Positions 53,656 through 64,000 of a stretch of DNA of 64,000 nucleotides are shown here, one piece after another (position 1 is the first letter of the stretch; each line of letters opens with the position of its first letter). Made by a program: the position numbers and the translations under genes. Location: assembly GCA_014695195.1 (NCBI GenBank), contig JACJNW010000023.1:62001-126000 (forward strand), read 5' to 3'. Source of the DNA: Cyanobacteria bacterium FACHB-DQ100 (GTDB lineage Bacteria; Cyanobacteriota; Cyanobacteriia; Leptolyngbyales; Leptolyngbyaceae). The notes beneath the pieces are model-generated. The model was not told the DNA's origin. It saw only the letters and a program-made list of their open reading frames with translations, and made no database searches.

Positions 53656-53891
53656 GTCAAGCAGCAGAAACCTCAGATGTGCAGATGGATTTACGCGGGA
53701 CACCTTGCCCGATCAATTTCGTTCGCACCAAGCTACGGCTAGAGCAGATGACTCCGGGTTCGCTGTTGGAAGTTTGGCTCGACCCGGGAGAACCGATCGA
53801 GCAGGTACCAGACAGCCTGACGATGGAAGGCTACAAGATTGAGAGTATCGAGGATCGATCGAGCTTTTTTGCTGTCAAAATTCGTCGTTAA
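53652..53891 (+). CDS. TusA-family sulfurtransferase
   Basis: A 79-residue SirA/TusA fold protein. The conserved persulfide Cys is in [21 protein letters not shown] (Cys near residue 19). In other bacteria TusA relays sulfur to the tRNA 2-thiouridine pathway; in cyanobacteria the acceptor is uncertain. ATG 53652 lies inside the dnaJ stop (ATGA) and rsgA follows 17 bases later, so it belongs to the chaperone operon. Confidence 0.9.
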   Translation: MSQAAETSDVQMDLRGTPCPINFVRTKLRLEQMTPGSLLEVWLDPGEPIEQVPDSLTMEGYKIESIEDRSSFFAVKIRR

Positions 53892-53908
53892 TCTTCCGTT
53901 GAGATCTT

Positions 53909-55021
53909 ATGAGTTTTGAAGACTTCAGCAAGATTTTGGAAGGTGATCAGCCGCGCCAAATCACAGGTACGGTTTTAGCAGTGCAAGCGAATTTCTATCA
54001 GGTGCGACTTCAGGAGGAGACGCTACCCAAATTAATGTTGCTTTGTACTCGACGAACCCGGCTAAAGAAGATCGGGCAGCGTGTCATGGTGGGCGATCGC
54101 GTTCTCATTGAGGAGCCAGACTGGAACGGAGAGCGCGGCGCAATCTCGCAGGTGTTTCCGAGGCGCTCAGAATTGGATCGTCCGCCGATCGCCAACGTCG
54201 ATCAAATTTTGCTTGTATTTGCGCTTGCCTCTCCGACGATCGAGCCTTATCAACTGAGTCGATTTTTAGTTAAAGCCGAGTCAACTGGAGTAGCGGTTTG
54301 CTTGGCGTTAAGTAAGAGTGATTTAGTGTCGATCGACGAGCAGGAATGCTGGAAAGCTCGACTAGGCGAATGGGGCTATCAGCCGATTTTTATCAGTGTT
54401 CATCAACAACTTGGCTTAATTGAGTTAAAGCAACGTTTAAACCAGAAAATTACCGTTGCCTCTGGTCCTTCTGGTGTTGGCAAATCTAGCTTAATCAACC
54501 AGATTATTCCTAATATTGATTTGCGGGTGAGTGCGGTTTCTGGAAAGTTAGAAAAAGGGCGGCATACGACGCGCCACGTTGAGTTATTTGAGCTTCCAAC
54601 AGGCGGATTACTTGCAGATACCCCAGGATTTAATCAGCCAGATTTGTGCTGTTTGCCCCAAGAATTAGTGCAGTATTTTCCAGAAGCGCGTCGAAGACTA
54701 GCAGAGGGAAGCTGTCAGTTTAGTAATTGCTTACATCGAGACGAGCCTGGCTGTACTGTGCGAGGAGAGTGGGAGCGGTATGAGCATTACTTGAATTTTC
54801 TGGAAGACGCGATCGTATATGAAACTCAATTGAATCAGCAATCTGATCCCGATGAGGTTCTAAAGCTCAAAACAACGGGCAAAGGGACAGAATATGAGCC
54901 GCGCTTAGAACTGAAAAAATACCGGCGCGAATCTCGTAGAAATCGACAGCAATCTCTCCGTAAGCTCGACATTGATCAGCTGATGAAAAGCGAGGAAAAC
55001 GAGAATTTAGATGACTCTTAG
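53909..55021 (+). CDS. rsgA: Ribosome small subunit GTPase RsgA
   Basis: A 370-residue circularly permuted GTPase that matures the 30S subunit. Order: OB fold (about 15-95), G4 SKSD at 135-138, P-loop G1 GPSGVGKS at 186-193, and G3 DTPG at 237-240, then a zinc-binding region with Cys269, Cys274, His276 and Cys282. The G4-before-G1 order is the RsgA hallmark. Its stop overlaps the convergent DUF445 gene by four bases. Confidence 0.95.
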   Translation: MSFEDFSKILEGDQPRQITGTVLAVQANFYQVRLQEETLPKLMLLCTRRTRLKKIGQRVMVGDRVLIEEPDWNGERGAISQVFPRRSELDRPPIANVDQILLVFALASPTIEPYQLSRFLVKAESTGVAVCLALSKSDLVSIDEQECWKARLGEWGYQPIFISVHQQLGLIELKQRLNQKITVASGPSGVGKSSLINQIIPNIDLRVSAVSGKLEKGRHTTRHVELFELPTGGLLADTPGFNQPDLCCLPQELVQYFPEARRRLAEGSCQFSNCLHRDEPGCTVRGEWERYEHYLNFLEDAIVYETQLNQQSDPDEVLKLKTTGKGTEYEPRLELKKYRRESRRNRQQSLRKLDIDQLMKSEENENLDDS

Positions 55022-56247
55022 CGGAGTAAGAGTGAGGCGGATTGCAGCGCCCCGATCAGCAATCCCAAAACTCCACCAAGATTCACGATCGCCTGCAATT
55101 CACTCCGAACAATCCCGTTGATTGCGGCTTCTAAATCGGCTGGAGAAGTTGCTTTGACTCGATCAACAATGACTTGATCAATATTCAAAATTGGAATGGC
55201 TTGAGCAACAATATTTTCTAAATCTTTTTCTAGATAACGCTCCAGAATTAACGCTAGTTCTTCGCTCACAAGCTCCAAAGAAGAATTGACCGCTTCTGAA
55301 CTTTGTAATCGGTTTAACACTACCGACGCAACATTCTCCCAATCGACCGATTCACTCAGTCCTTGCAGGACTTCCGAGCCTCGATCTTGCAAATAATGTC
55401 GGGTGCTATCTCGCATTGTTTTACGAAGTTGCCTAACGGTAGAAACAGGTAGATTTTGGAGTGAGATATTTTGCAGCCATTCTTTAAAGCGCTGTTTCAC
55501 ACCGAGCGAAAACATTAGCTCAGACAAAACAGAATTGCTGGCTTCTTTCTCATCTAAACAAAATGTTCTCAGTCGAGTGAGAGTATTCCGAATGCCGAAT
55601 AAATTTGCAACAACCCAATAAGTACCACTTGTTTTTTCTCGGAAGCCTTCATCGATCACCTGGATATTACGATCGGTGAGAAAATCTACCAAAGTTTGAC
55701 GCAAAACATCCGGCGGAATTACCATTTGAATCAGCCATTCCGAGAGCTTTTCTGCTTGGTCTTCGGTAAGCTGAAACTCCAGAATAACTTGGTCGAAAAT
55801 ATGATTTAACTGGTCTTCAAGAAATTCTTCTTGACGCGCTAAAACTTTCAGCAATCGCGGCAAAGACTGACCAAATAGGTCTCTCAAAATATTGCCTAAA
55901 ATCTTTGCTGTTTTTTGCCCTTTGCTTTCCTGAACTTGCTCGATCGCGAGTTGTAATAGCCAAAGAATTGCTGCCTGAACTCGCTCCGTCTGTAAAAGTC
56001 GTCGCGCCAAATTCTGCAATTCTTCAGGAGTCAATAATGACCCCATAATTGTGTCAGAAATTCGCTTTGCTAAGCGCTCCTGATTGCGAGGAATGAGTCC
56101 GGGCGTAAACGGAAGTCGCTGTTTGCCGAGGTAAAGCGCTCGATACGGGCGAAACAGCATTTTAATCGCAATATCGTTGGTGAAGTAGCCAATGACTCCA
56201 CCAACCACAGGAGGGCCTAGAAAAAGCCAGAGCGTCGAGAGATCCAC
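55018..56247 (-). CDS. DUF445 family membrane protein
   Basis: A 409-residue DUF445 protein: [34 protein letters not shown] at the N-terminus is the family signature, and a hydrophobic C-terminal helix ([18 protein letters not shown]-like) ends the protein. Membrane ends with a soluble helical middle are typical. Function unknown; it is tail to tail with rsgA and 39 bases upstream, in transcription direction, of nothing on the same strand except menG before it. Confidence 0.88.
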   Translation of the reverse strand: MDLSTLWLFLGPPVVGGVIGYFTNDIAIKMLFRPYRALYLGKQRLPFTPGLIPRNQERLAKRISDTIMGSLLTPEELQNLARRLLQTERVQAAILWLLQLAIEQVQESKGQKTAKILGNILRDLFGQSLPRLLKVLARQEEFLEDQLNHIFDQVILEFQLTEDQAEKLSEWLIQMVIPPDVLRQTLVDFLTDRNIQVIDEGFREKTSGTYWVVANLFGIRNTLTRLRTFCLDEKEASNSVLSELMFSLGVKQRFKEWLQNISLQNLPVSTVRQLRKTMRDSTRHYLQDRGSEVLQGLSESVDWENVASVVLNRLQSSEAVNSSLELVSEELALILERYLEKDLENIVAQAIPILNIDQVIVDRVKATSPADLEAAINGIVRSELQAIVNLGGVLGLLIGALQSASLLLR

Positions 56248-56286
56248 AGGGACTAAGAAGTAATGAGGGGTAAACAGGCGATCGCC

Positions 56287-56979
56287 TTATTTTGTAATCA
56301 CCAATACTCCCATCGTACCGCCCGCGATCGGATAATGGGTAGCACTGGTAAAACCCGCTTGATTTGCTAAGCCAACCTGCTCTCTGCCTGTCGGAAATTT
56401 GTCGAGACTGGGTGAAATATAGGCGTATTCCTCAGTAAAGCCGAAGCGCTGAGCAGCCGGAACCACCACTTCGTCGAGATACCACTGCTGAAACGCACGC
56501 ACGAGATTGCTGTCTGGACGGTGCATATCTAGAATTGCGGCTTTTGCTCCAGGTTTTAGCACTCGGTGAATCTCTTTGAGGCTGCCAAGAATATCCACGA
56601 CGTTCCGCAAGCCGTATCCCATCGTCGCGCAATCAAAATGATTATCAGAAAACGGTAAATCTAGAACATCGGACTTGACCCAGTGAATGGGAGGTTTAAT
56701 GCAGCGACGTTCACTACGATCGCGGGCAACTTCCAGTTGAGCGGCAGAAAAATCAACGCCGTACACCTGTCCAGTTCTACCAACAACTTCCGCTAACATC
56801 TGGGCAATATCGCCGCTACCACAGCATAAATCAAGGGCAATATTTCCGGGCTTGGCACCGCTCCACTTCACGGTCATACGCTTCCAGATGCGATGCTGTC
56901 CAAAGCTCAGACCGTTGTTAAGCTCGTCGTAGACTGGAGCGATACGATCGAACAACGCTTGAATATGATCAGAATTCAT
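56287..56979 (-). CDS. menG: 2-phytyl-1,4-naphthoquinone (demethylphylloquinone) methyltransferase MenG/UbiE
   Basis: A 230-residue SAM-dependent methyltransferase. The SAM-binding GxG is LDLCCGSGDIAQML, and the UbiE signatures YDELNNGLSFGQHRIWKRM, GYGLRNV and VLKPGAKAAILDMHRP are present. In cyanobacteria it makes the last methylation of phylloquinone (vitamin K1), the photosystem I secondary electron acceptor; psaC, encoding the next acceptor protein, is in the same window. A role in plastoquinone synthesis is not excluded for this family. Confidence 0.94.
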   Translation of the reverse strand: MNSDHIQALFDRIAPVYDELNNGLSFGQHRIWKRMTVKWSGAKPGNIALDLCCGSGDIAQMLAEVVGRTGQVYGVDFSAAQLEVARDRSERRCIKPPIHWVKSDVLDLPFSDNHFDCATMGYGLRNVVDILGSLKEIHRVLKPGAKAAILDMHRPDSNLVRAFQQWYLDEVVVPAAQRFGFTEEYAYISPSLDKFPTGREQVGLANQAGFTSATHYPIAGGTMGVLVITK

Positions 56980-57080
56980 TTATGATGAGTGCTTCTCTAA
57001 AATTGTTCTGTTTAAAATTCTAAGTTTCGGGCGGTTCAATTGGGACGAGCAATTTTAGAGAAGCGGCTCATCGGGCTAGA

Positions 57081-57998
57081 TTAGGCAGCAACGGCACTCT
57101 TGATCGAACGGGTACAGGTTAACGCCAGAGCGACTTGCTGGGCTGAGAGATGCAGTAACAAAAGCTCATCTTCTCGCAGACTTTGCGGCTGTTTCCATTG
57201 CAGGGAGAGCACCGCGAGAACTTCGCCTCGGAGTGTGACTGGAACAACGAGATGGGCGCTGAAGGCGACATCGTTAGTTTCCGTGACAATTTGCATTTGC
57301 TGAGTTGCGATCGCGTCTTTCACCGCTTGCGATTGCACGAGATCGAAATCGCTGCTCATGCCATAAGTTCCCGCAATTGTTAGAGTACCATTTTCAACCA
57401 ATTGGACAGTGCAGCGATCGGCAGCGAAGTTTTCACCAAAGGCAGTCGCGATCGGCTCTAGCGCGCTTTCCGGGGTGCTATGGCTCTGAGCAACAGAAAC
57501 GATCGTGGACAACAAAGCGGTTTGCGACTGCGATCGGCGTAATTCTTCCGTACGCTGTTTGAGCAATTCGTAAGTTTCGGCTGCTCGTTGCACGACGGCT
57601 TTGAGTTCGTTTGGATCCCAAGGCTTTGTGATGTATTTGTAAACTTGTCCAGAGTTAATTGCCTCGACTAAGTCTTCAACATCGGTAAACCCAGTCAGAA
57701 TAATCCGCATCGTATCGGGGAATTCGGGCACGGTGCGGCTGAGAAACTCTGTTCCCTTCATTTCGGGCATCCGCTGGTCGGAAATAATAACCGCAACCTC
57801 GCCCTCTTGCGCTAAGACTTGCAGCGCATGAATGCCACTTTCTGCTTTCAGAACATTGAATTCGCGACGAAAGGTTCGGTAGAGCAAATCGAGGTTATCG
57901 GGTTCGTCATCGACGACGAGCATTTTCGTTTTCTTTGGTCGATCGAGCATCATGAATTGGCGGCTAATGGGTTCTAGTTCTGGAATGGTGTATTCCAT
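57081..57998 (-). CDS. Response regulator with GAF output domain
   Basis: A 305-residue protein from ATG 57998, chosen because AAGGAG lies 10 bases upstream on the minus strand. The receiver (about 25-140) has the acidic pair in MLVVDDEPDN and Asp74 in IISDQRMPEM, with Lys in ITKPWDP. A short coil leads to a GAF domain (about 175-300). It lacks a DNA-binding or enzymatic output domain. Receivers with GAF suggest ligand-modulated partner binding; cognate kinase not obvious. Confidence 0.9.
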   Translation of the reverse strand: MEYTIPELEPISRQFMMLDRPKKTKMLVVDDEPDNLDLLYRTFRREFNVLKAESGIHALQVLAQEGEVAVIISDQRMPEMKGTEFLSRTVPEFPDTMRIILTGFTDVEDLVEAINSGQVYKYITKPWDPNELKAVVQRAAETYELLKQRTEELRRSQSQTALLSTIVSVAQSHSTPESALEPIATAFGENFAADRCTVQLVENGTLTIAGTYGMSSDFDLVQSQAVKDAIATQQMQIVTETNDVAFSAHLVVPVTLRGEVLAVLSLQWKQPQSLREDELLLLHLSAQQVALALTCTRSIKSAVAA

Positions 57999-58125
57999 GC
58001 GATCAGCACTCCTTCGCGTCACGGGAGACAGAGGTTTCAGTATCCCTAGTCTTGCCAATTTGTCCCGATTCGTAACAGCTACAGGCACGAATTCAGGCTG
58101 CGACGGCCTCACATTCCAGTTTGCT

Positions 58126-58905
58126 CTAAGCGGAAATTCTCAAGACAAATCCGCCGTTTGTCGTCACAATCAAATCTTCGCCCAGCGTTGCAATCCCTGA
58201 TGGAATTTGATATTTCGCTTTTGCTAAATCCGCGATCGTTGTCACTTTTCCATTTGCATCGACCTGGACGACTCGCCCAGAATTGGTTGTTGCAGTTAAT
58301 TGACCGCGCCAAATCGTGACATCAAAAGGAATTCCAAACCCTTGCGCTTTGAGATCCACGATCGTGCTTGCTTTGCCTTTTTCGACTCGTACCAACTGCC
58401 CGTAAGATTGCGCCACGACGATCGATTGATCCTGTACCACTAGACCGAACGGATTGCCAAACGGAGTCAAATTGGCGATCAGGCTAATTTCTCCGGTTGG
58501 GCTGACCCGAATCAATTCACTCGCTGAATCAATCACATCGGTTGCCAACGTCACAATGTAATCACCCTGATCCACTATCACCCCAAAGGGCGCACCATAA
58601 AATCCGCTCCGTCGCGTCAAATCTGCGATCGTTTCGACTTTGCCATCAGGTTGCACCCGCAATAAATAATGTTGAGGGAGATAGCCTGAAACCGTCACAA
58701 TCAAATTTTCGTCTTGATCGCTAATTCCGAATGGGACACCTAACTCAGCTTGCACTAAATTGACGATCGGGGCTTGTTTTCCATCTGGCGTAACTTTCAG
58801 CAATTGTCCATCTAACATCGGTACAATCACGTTACCTTTACTGACTGCCACACTTTGCAGCGTATAAATATTTAGCTTTTGAGCGATTACTGCAACTTCA
58901 GCCAT
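58126..58905 (-). CDS. Beta-propeller repeat protein
   Basis: A 259-residue protein, ATG 58905 (MAEVAVIAQKLNIYTL). It shows about six units with the pattern (L/V)-x-R-V-x-x-(D/N)-G-K...I-A-D/N-L...G-x-P-(F/S)-G-(I/V), e.g. HYLLRVQPDGKVETIADL and LIRVSPTGEISLIANL, typical of NHL/SMP-30-like beta propellers. There is no signal peptide. Function unknown; a regulatory or binding role is a guess. Confidence 0.75.
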   Translation of the reverse strand: MAEVAVIAQKLNIYTLQSVAVSKGNVIVPMLDGQLLKVTPDGKQAPIVNLVQAELGVPFGISDQDENLIVTVSGYLPQHYLLRVQPDGKVETIADLTRRSGFYGAPFGVIVDQGDYIVTLATDVIDSASELIRVSPTGEISLIANLTPFGNPFGLVVQDQSIVVAQSYGQLVRVEKGKASTIVDLKAQGFGIPFDVTIWRGQLTATTNSGRVVQVDANGKVTTIADLAKAKYQIPSGIATLGEDLIVTTNGGFVLRISA

Positions 58906-59239
58906 CGGGGAGGTGGGAACAGAATGGATTAATCGACACCATAAAGCCAAAACCCTAAATGTTTCAAGTCAGCAAAGCTTGTGATTTCTTGACGCAGCAA
59001 TGTTACCCTCTACTTGCGGTGCAACTCTCAGATTCTCATCGCTCTTGTCGCGCAAACTTTCTTCGGTATTCCTGCGCTTGAATCGTGAGATAACCCATGT
59101 AAAATGACTGAGTTTCTAAGGCGACTTTATGCACCTTCCTTAGAAAAATGGCGCAGAGGTCTCAATTGCCCAGAGGGTTTGAGTGATTTGCGATGCCCTA
59201 GACAGATGCCCTAGACAACCGTTAGAACTGTAAAGCCCG
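58906..59239. other. Intergenic region with a 13-bp tandem duplication
   Basis: This spacer lies between divergent genes. It contains two adjacent copies of GATGCCCTAGACA (59192-59204 and 59205-59217) just before the HpsJ-like gene, and otherwise no gene. The duplication could alter the promoter of the HpsJ-like gene, which is about 25 bases on. Confidence 0.7.
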
Positions 59240-60058
59240 ATGAAAGCAACGAATTCTCTTCCTACCGCCCCCTTCATCCTCCGAATTGTTGGCATTATTT
59301 TGATTTTGTCAGCGCTGGTGGACTATATTTCGCTTCTAATTCCCCCGAATTTTTCGGACAAAGCCTGGTTTGCCAGCGTGGTGACGCAGTTTGTCGATCG
59401 CGGTATCATCCCGATGGTCGGACTCGGTTTCCTCTCACTGAGCGCATTTCTTGAAGCGGGTTCTCTCGCTTTAGGCGATCGCGCCAAACCGTTTACGACG
59501 TTTCGCTTCTGGGCGCTTCTGCTCTCGCTTCTGCTGGGACTGGCGTTTCTGATCGCGTTCCCGCTGCATTTGAATAACACCCGTCAAGTTTCAGACCAAG
59601 CATTAGAGCGCATCGATCGAGAATCCAGAGATGCTGAAACCCAGCTCAATGCCCAAGTTCAGCAGCGACAAGACCAAATTAGTGCAGCTCTGCGCGATCC
59701 GAATCAGGCGAAGCAGTTGGATGACCAGCTAAGACAAATCGATGCTGCGATCGCAAGCGGTCAACTCAAAGGCGATCAATTAACTCAAGCACAACGCGCT
59801 CAGAAAGAACTGCAAGCGCTGAAAGCAAATCCGGGTTCGGTTGCCGATCGCGCTAAAGAATTTCGTAACCAGCAGCTAACTCAACTGCGCGAACGTCGCC
59901 AGCAAGCTGAGAGTCAGGCTAGAGGCGAATTTTGGAAAACCGGAGTTCGAGTTGGAATTAGTAGTCTCTTGCTGTCGTTGGGCTATTTTCTCATTGGTTG
60001 GACAGGCTTGAAAGAGATGGGAGTTCTCGGTGGCAAGCGCAAGCCTGTGATGCGCTAA
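59240..60058 (+). CDS. HpsJ-like membrane protein
   Basis: A 272-residue protein with hydrophobic helices at about 13-33, 50-75 and 90-110, then a long coiled coil rich in Gln, Arg and Ala (about 115-230) and a final hydrophobic helix (about 236-254) with a basic tail. The form matches HpsJ-family proteins linked to polysaccharide export and motility in filamentous cyanobacteria; the match is from memory and I treat it as a family hint. A glycosyltransferase gene follows on the same strand after 98 bases. Confidence 0.7.
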   Translation: MKATNSLPTAPFILRIVGIILILSALVDYISLLIPPNFSDKAWFASVVTQFVDRGIIPMVGLGFLSLSAFLEAGSLALGDRAKPFTTFRFWALLLSLLLGLAFLIAFPLHLNNTRQVSDQALERIDRESRDAETQLNAQVQQRQDQISAALRDPNQAKQLDDQLRQIDAAIASGQLKGDQLTQAQRAQKELQALKANPGSVADRAKEFRNQQLTQLRERRQQAESQARGEFWKTGVRVGISSLLLSLGYFLIGWTGLKEMGVLGGKRKPVMR

Positions 60059-60156
60059 ATTCAACCCGATGAAAGATGAAGCGTGAAAAAAGGGAGAAAT
60101 AGAAAAGGAATCTAACCTGATATTCGTCCCTTTTACCCTCTTCATCTTTTTGTTTT

Positions 60157-61026
60157 ATGTTTTCCATCTTCATCCTGACCCATAACGAAGAAGTCGAAAT
60201 TGCTGCCTGTATTGAATCGGCGCTGTTATCAGATGATGTGGTGGTGGTTGATTCTTATAGCGACGATCGCACGATGGCGATCGCGCAGTCTTATCCAATT
60301 AGAACGGTTCAACATCGATTTGAGAGCCACGGCAAACAGCGCACTTGGATGCTGCGATCGGTTCCGGTGAAATACGAGTGGGTTTACATTCTTGAAGCCG
60401 ATGAGCGGATGACTCCGGAACTGTTTCAAGAGTGTCTGGATACGATCGCGACGGCTGAACACGCAGGATATTATGTCGCTGAGCGGGTGATGTTTATGGG
60501 TCACTGGATTCGCCGCAGTACCCAATACCCACGTTATCAGTTGCGCCTATTTCAGCGCGAGAAGGTGTGGTTTACGGATTACGGACATACCGAACGCGAG
60601 GTGGTCGAAGGCTCGACTGGATTTTTGCAGGAAACCTACCCGCATTACACTTCTGGAAAGGGCTTTAGTCGCTGGATTGATAAACATAATCGCTATTCGA
60701 CGAACGAGGCGATCGAAACGCTGCATCAACTGGAATCTGGTTCGATTGATTGGCGATCGCTCATTTTCGGACGTTCAGAGGTGGAGCGGCGACGCGCCCT
60801 TAAAGATCTTTCATTACGCCTGCCGTTTCGTCCGTTAATTCGATTTTTCTATATGTATTTTCTGCTGGGTGGCATTCTCGATGGCTATCCCGGTTTTACT
60901 TGGTGTACCTTACAAGCATTTTATGAATATTTGATCTTGCTCAAGATGTGGGAACTCAAAAATTCGTCAGTCGAAGCCCCCAAAATTCCTGAGCCTGCTC
61001 ACGTTGCATCTCAAAATGTAAAATAA
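60157..61026 (+). CDS. Family 2 glycosyltransferase
   Basis: A 289-residue GT-A fold protein. The nucleotide-sugar region is SIFILTHNEEVEIAACIESALLSDDVVVVDSYSDDRT, followed by ILEADERMTPELF, which holds an acidic metal-binding motif, and RRSTQYPRYQLRLFQR. It resembles lipopolysaccharide-type GT2 enzymes (WaaE-like). The C-terminal part has a hydrophobic helix (PLIRFFYMYFLLGGILDG). Likely in envelope glycan synthesis with the HpsJ-like gene; sugar unknown. Confidence 0.87.
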   Translation: MFSIFILTHNEEVEIAACIESALLSDDVVVVDSYSDDRTMAIAQSYPIRTVQHRFESHGKQRTWMLRSVPVKYEWVYILEADERMTPELFQECLDTIATAEHAGYYVAERVMFMGHWIRRSTQYPRYQLRLFQREKVWFTDYGHTEREVVEGSTGFLQETYPHYTSGKGFSRWIDKHNRYSTNEAIETLHQLESGSIDWRSLIFGRSEVERRRALKDLSLRLPFRPLIRFFYMYFLLGGILDGYPGFTWCTLQAFYEYLILLKMWELKNSSVEAPKIPEPAHVASQNVK

Positions 61027-61160
61027 TATACTAATTCCATTCGGATATGGTCGAAGGGGAATCAATGATTAAATAAGGAGATTCAGCTTAGAAACCTTCC
61101 TAAAGTTGCAACATTTCTTTACAGGCTTTAAAAATAGAGTAGCGCGGCTACAATCAGTGC

Positions 61161-61196
61161 TTTGGGAGCGTGCTAACTTTTGTCTCCGCTCCCAAA
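61161..61196 (+). terminator. Possible terminator hairpin after the glycosyltransferase
   Basis: A perfect 10-bp stem TTTGGGAGCG/CGCTCCCAAA (61161-61170, 61187-61196) with a 16-base loop lies 135 bases after the GT2 stop and before the DUF502 gene. It has only a weak T-rich tail, so it could be a hairpin of another kind. Confidence 0.45.
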
Positions 61197-61238
61197 TTAT
61201 ATTAATGGCAGAAATTGCCCCAGATGAAGGAGAGTAGG

Positions 61239-61934
61239 GTGTCTGTGATCCATCGTCTTAAGCAAGACCTCAAAAACGATCTGATTGCCGGGTTGCTCGT
61301 TGTCATTCCCTTAGCAACGACGATTTGGTTGAGTTATACGATCGCGACTTGGGTCATTAATTTTCTCACTCGTGTTCCTAAGCAGCTAAACCCGTTTGAC
61401 GGCTTGAACCCATTTTTGGTGAATCTGCTCAATTTTGGAGTGGGTTTAGCGGTTCCGTTGCTCAGCATTCTATTTATCGGGCTGATGGCGCGAAATATCG
61501 CCGGACGTTGGCTGCTCGATGTGGGCGAACAGGTGCTACAAGCGATTCCGCTTGCAGGGGCAATTTACAAGACGCTGAAGCAGCTTCTAGAGACGATTCT
61601 GCGCGATTCAAGCGGTAAGTTTCGCCGCGTGGTGTTGGTGGAGTATCCGCGTCAGGGCGTTTGGTCACTTGGATTTGTCACAGGTGCAATCGGAGCTGAG
61701 GTGCAATCGCACTTTAAGCATGACATGCTGAGCGTGTTCATTCCCACGACTCCGAATCCCACAACAGGCTGGTATGCGGTTGTGCCTGAAACGGACGTGA
61801 TTAATTTGTCGATGCCGATCGAAGATGCGTTTAAGGTGATTATTTCTGGTGGCATTGTTAGCCCGGATGCGATGAACGCGATCGTCACGACCAGCACGAA
61901 GCGCCCATTAGTTGAAGCGATCGCGGACGAATAA
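61239..61934 (+). CDS. DUF502 family membrane protein
   Basis: A 231-residue protein from GTG 61239, preceded by AAGGAG six bases upstream; TTG 61215 and ATG 61224 are alternatives. DUF502 signatures are KNDLIAGLLVVIPLATTIWLSY and PLAGAIYKTLKQLLETI and FRRVVLVEYPRQGVWSLGFVT. Two hydrophobic helices near 16-38 and 64-88 are followed by a soluble C-terminal domain. Function unknown; related proteins in plants (LCV-like/COV1) affect membrane trafficking. It is followed 36 bases on by a HAD gene. Confidence 0.9.
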   Translation: MSVIHRLKQDLKNDLIAGLLVVIPLATTIWLSYTIATWVINFLTRVPKQLNPFDGLNPFLVNLLNFGVGLAVPLLSILFIGLMARNIAGRWLLDVGEQVLQAIPLAGAIYKTLKQLLETILRDSSGKFRRVVLVEYPRQGVWSLGFVTGAIGAEVQSHFKHDMLSVFIPTTPNPTTGWYAVVPETDVINLSMPIEDAFKVIISGGIVSPDAMNAIVTTSTKRPLVEAIADE

Positions 61935-61970
61935 TGCGCTACTTTGGAAAAGTTGCCATCTTCTAACAAA

Positions 61971-62747
61971 ATGTCTGTGATTCCCCGCGTTCTAGCGCTT
62001 GATTTTGACGGTGTGATTTGCGATGGGCTGAAGGAGTATTTTCAGACTGCTTGGAAGGCTTACGCGCAGATTTGGCAGGTTACAGCGCCTCCAGACGCAA
62101 CGATCGCACCTGCATTTTACCGATTGCGTCCCGTGGTTGAGACAGGCTGGGAAATGCCGCTCGTGATTCGAGCGTTGGCTACAGGAATCACCGAAGCAGG
62201 GATTTTTCAGAATTGGACTGCGATCGTGGCTCAAATCGTTGTAGACAATCATCTGAAGCCTTTAGAGGTGGGCGCGATCGTTGATACGATTCGAGATCAA
62301 TTAATCGCAACAGATCTAGAAAGCTGGCTCGCAGAACACGAATTTTATCCAAGAGTTCTGGAGCGGTTGCGATCGATTCTGAGCAGTTCAACCGATTTCG
62401 TAATTATCAGCACCAAAGAAGGGCGATTTATCAAGCAACTACTGAACAAGCAAGGAATTGAACTCAAACCTGAACAAATCTACGGTAAAGAATCGAAGCG
62501 TCCTAAAGCCCAAGTGCTAAACGAGCTGAGACAAGCGTATGGAGAAACCGCTTCAATTTGGTTCGTTGAGGATCGATTGAAAACGTTAGAAGCTGTCGAG
62601 AAACAAGAAACCCTTACACAAGTTGAGTTATTTCTAGCGGATTGGGGCTACAACACCGCATCAGAGCGGCAACAGGCGAAGAAGAGCGATCGCGTTCACC
62701 TGTTGTCTCTGGCACAATTTAGTCAGGACTTCTCAGCCTGGATTTAG
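61971..62747 (+). CDS. HAD-superfamily hydrolase
   Basis: A 258-residue protein with motif I LALDFDGVICDGLKEYF (nucleophile and general acid Asp both present), motif II FVIISTKEGRF, the Lys in SKRPKAQVL, and motif IV WFVEDRLKTLEAV. It is a HAD-like phosphatase with an all-helical cap; the substrate is unknown. ATG 61971 is used rather than an upstream TTG at 61944. It ends just before psaC's terminator on the opposite strand. Confidence 0.88.
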   Translation: MSVIPRVLALDFDGVICDGLKEYFQTAWKAYAQIWQVTAPPDATIAPAFYRLRPVVETGWEMPLVIRALATGITEAGIFQNWTAIVAQIVVDNHLKPLEVGAIVDTIRDQLIATDLESWLAEHEFYPRVLERLRSILSSSTDFVIISTKEGRFIKQLLNKQGIELKPEQIYGKESKRPKAQVLNELRQAYGETASIWFVEDRLKTLEAVEKQETLTQVELFLADWGYNTASERQQAKKSDRVHLLSLAQFSQDFSAWI

Positions 62748-62750
62748 GGC

Positions 62751-62775
62751 AAAAAAAAGAGGGCGAACTGCCCCC
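62751..62775 (-). terminator. Rho-independent terminator of psaC
   Basis: A short GGGC-GAACT-GCCC stem (62761-62764 with 62770-62773, extended weakly) is followed on the minus strand by a run of T residues, ending the psaC transcript 50 bases after its stop codon at 62827. It also abuts the convergent HAD stop at 62747. Confidence 0.65.
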
Positions 62776-62826
62776 ATAACTTTGAACCCACATAAATGAA
62801 AAATGATTGCTGTATGAAGTTTTGCC

Positions 62827-63090
<264 letters not shown>

Positions 63091-63239
63091 TTAGTGCTTA
63101 TGACTTGGCATCATCTGTTAGTTCTGAAATTCGCGATATAAACCGCTTACTCTCAGAATCAATGCCTAGTGTACTCTGGCGTGTTGTTACACTCTTTCAG
63201 ACAGTTGCAAAACTTTAAATTGCGTAATGTGAGGGCTGA

Positions 63240-63998
<759 letters not shown>

Positions 63999-64000
63999 TT

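Overview
The window is a 64 kb chromosomal segment of a cyanobacterium. Evidence: psaC (photosystem I FeS subunit), a phylloquinone-type MenG/UbiE, Ycf35, a Tic20-like protein, many cyanobacteria-restricted families (DUF3153, DUF3038/DUF4335, DUF2997, HpsJ-like), and the HIP1 octamer GCGATCGC scattered through genes and spacers. The gene mix (type IV pilus motor genes, MASE1 and GAF sensor kinases, eukaryotic-type Ser/Thr kinase, Uma2 endonuclease, small dispersed repeats) suggests a filamentous Leptolyngbya-like organism; that is inference.

Layout. 1-7.2 kb: partial EamA exporter, MASE1 hybrid histidine kinase, then a plus-strand group of isoaspartyl peptidase, ATP-grasp ligase and hemerythrin-membrane fusion. 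7.3-13.9 kb: bioB against bioY-lspA-yvcK-tsaE-NDH-2-HAD, ended by a strong terminator shared with rpsF. 14-15.7 kb: FAH hydrolase, Tic20-like protein, a small Cys protein. 15.9-20.1 kb: a minus-strand signalling set (FIST sensor, GAF histidine kinase, HD-GYP response regulator). 20.2-27.1 kb: Ski2-like helicase divergent from dnaA, then a conserved unknown, DUF2252 and a TPR lipoprotein-like protein. 27.2-31.1 kb: nucleoside-type ABC transporter (two permeases and a double ATPase) split by a 20-bp tandem repeat array. 31.3-35.4 kb: ferritin-like protein, DUF3153 lipoprotein, AI-2E transporter, LapA, a 46-residue membrane protein, scpA. 35.4-36.6 kb: Uma2 gene, 21-bp repeat array interrupted by a 100-bp MITE-like element, and a Uma2 3' remnant. 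36.6-44.2 kb: zinc-ribbon membrane protein, PedR-like regulator, phytol-kinase-like protein, DUF3038/DUF4335 pair, Ser/Thr kinase, DUF2997-Ycf35-ferredoxin. 44.3-49.4 kb: unknown protein and pilB-pilT-pilC. 49.6-55 kb: grpE-dnaK-dnaJ-tusA-rsgA. 55-64 kb: DUF445, menG, GAF response regulator, beta-propeller protein, HpsJ-like, GT2, DUF502, HAD, psaC, and a conserved unknown running to the window edge.

The most unusual material is non-coding: (i) the 20-bp array inside the ABC transporter locus, (ii) the 21-bp array with a MITE-like insertion whose removal restores one exact 21-bp unit, (iii) a nested set of perfect dyads filling the grpE-dnaK spacer, and (iv) related palindromic elements near 18.8 kb and 36.3 kb. 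The best protein-level candidate for an uncharacterised system is the isoaspartyl peptidase / ATP-grasp / hemerythrin-membrane group at 3.4-7.2 kb. I see no CRISPR array, rRNA, tRNA or intact insertion sequence.
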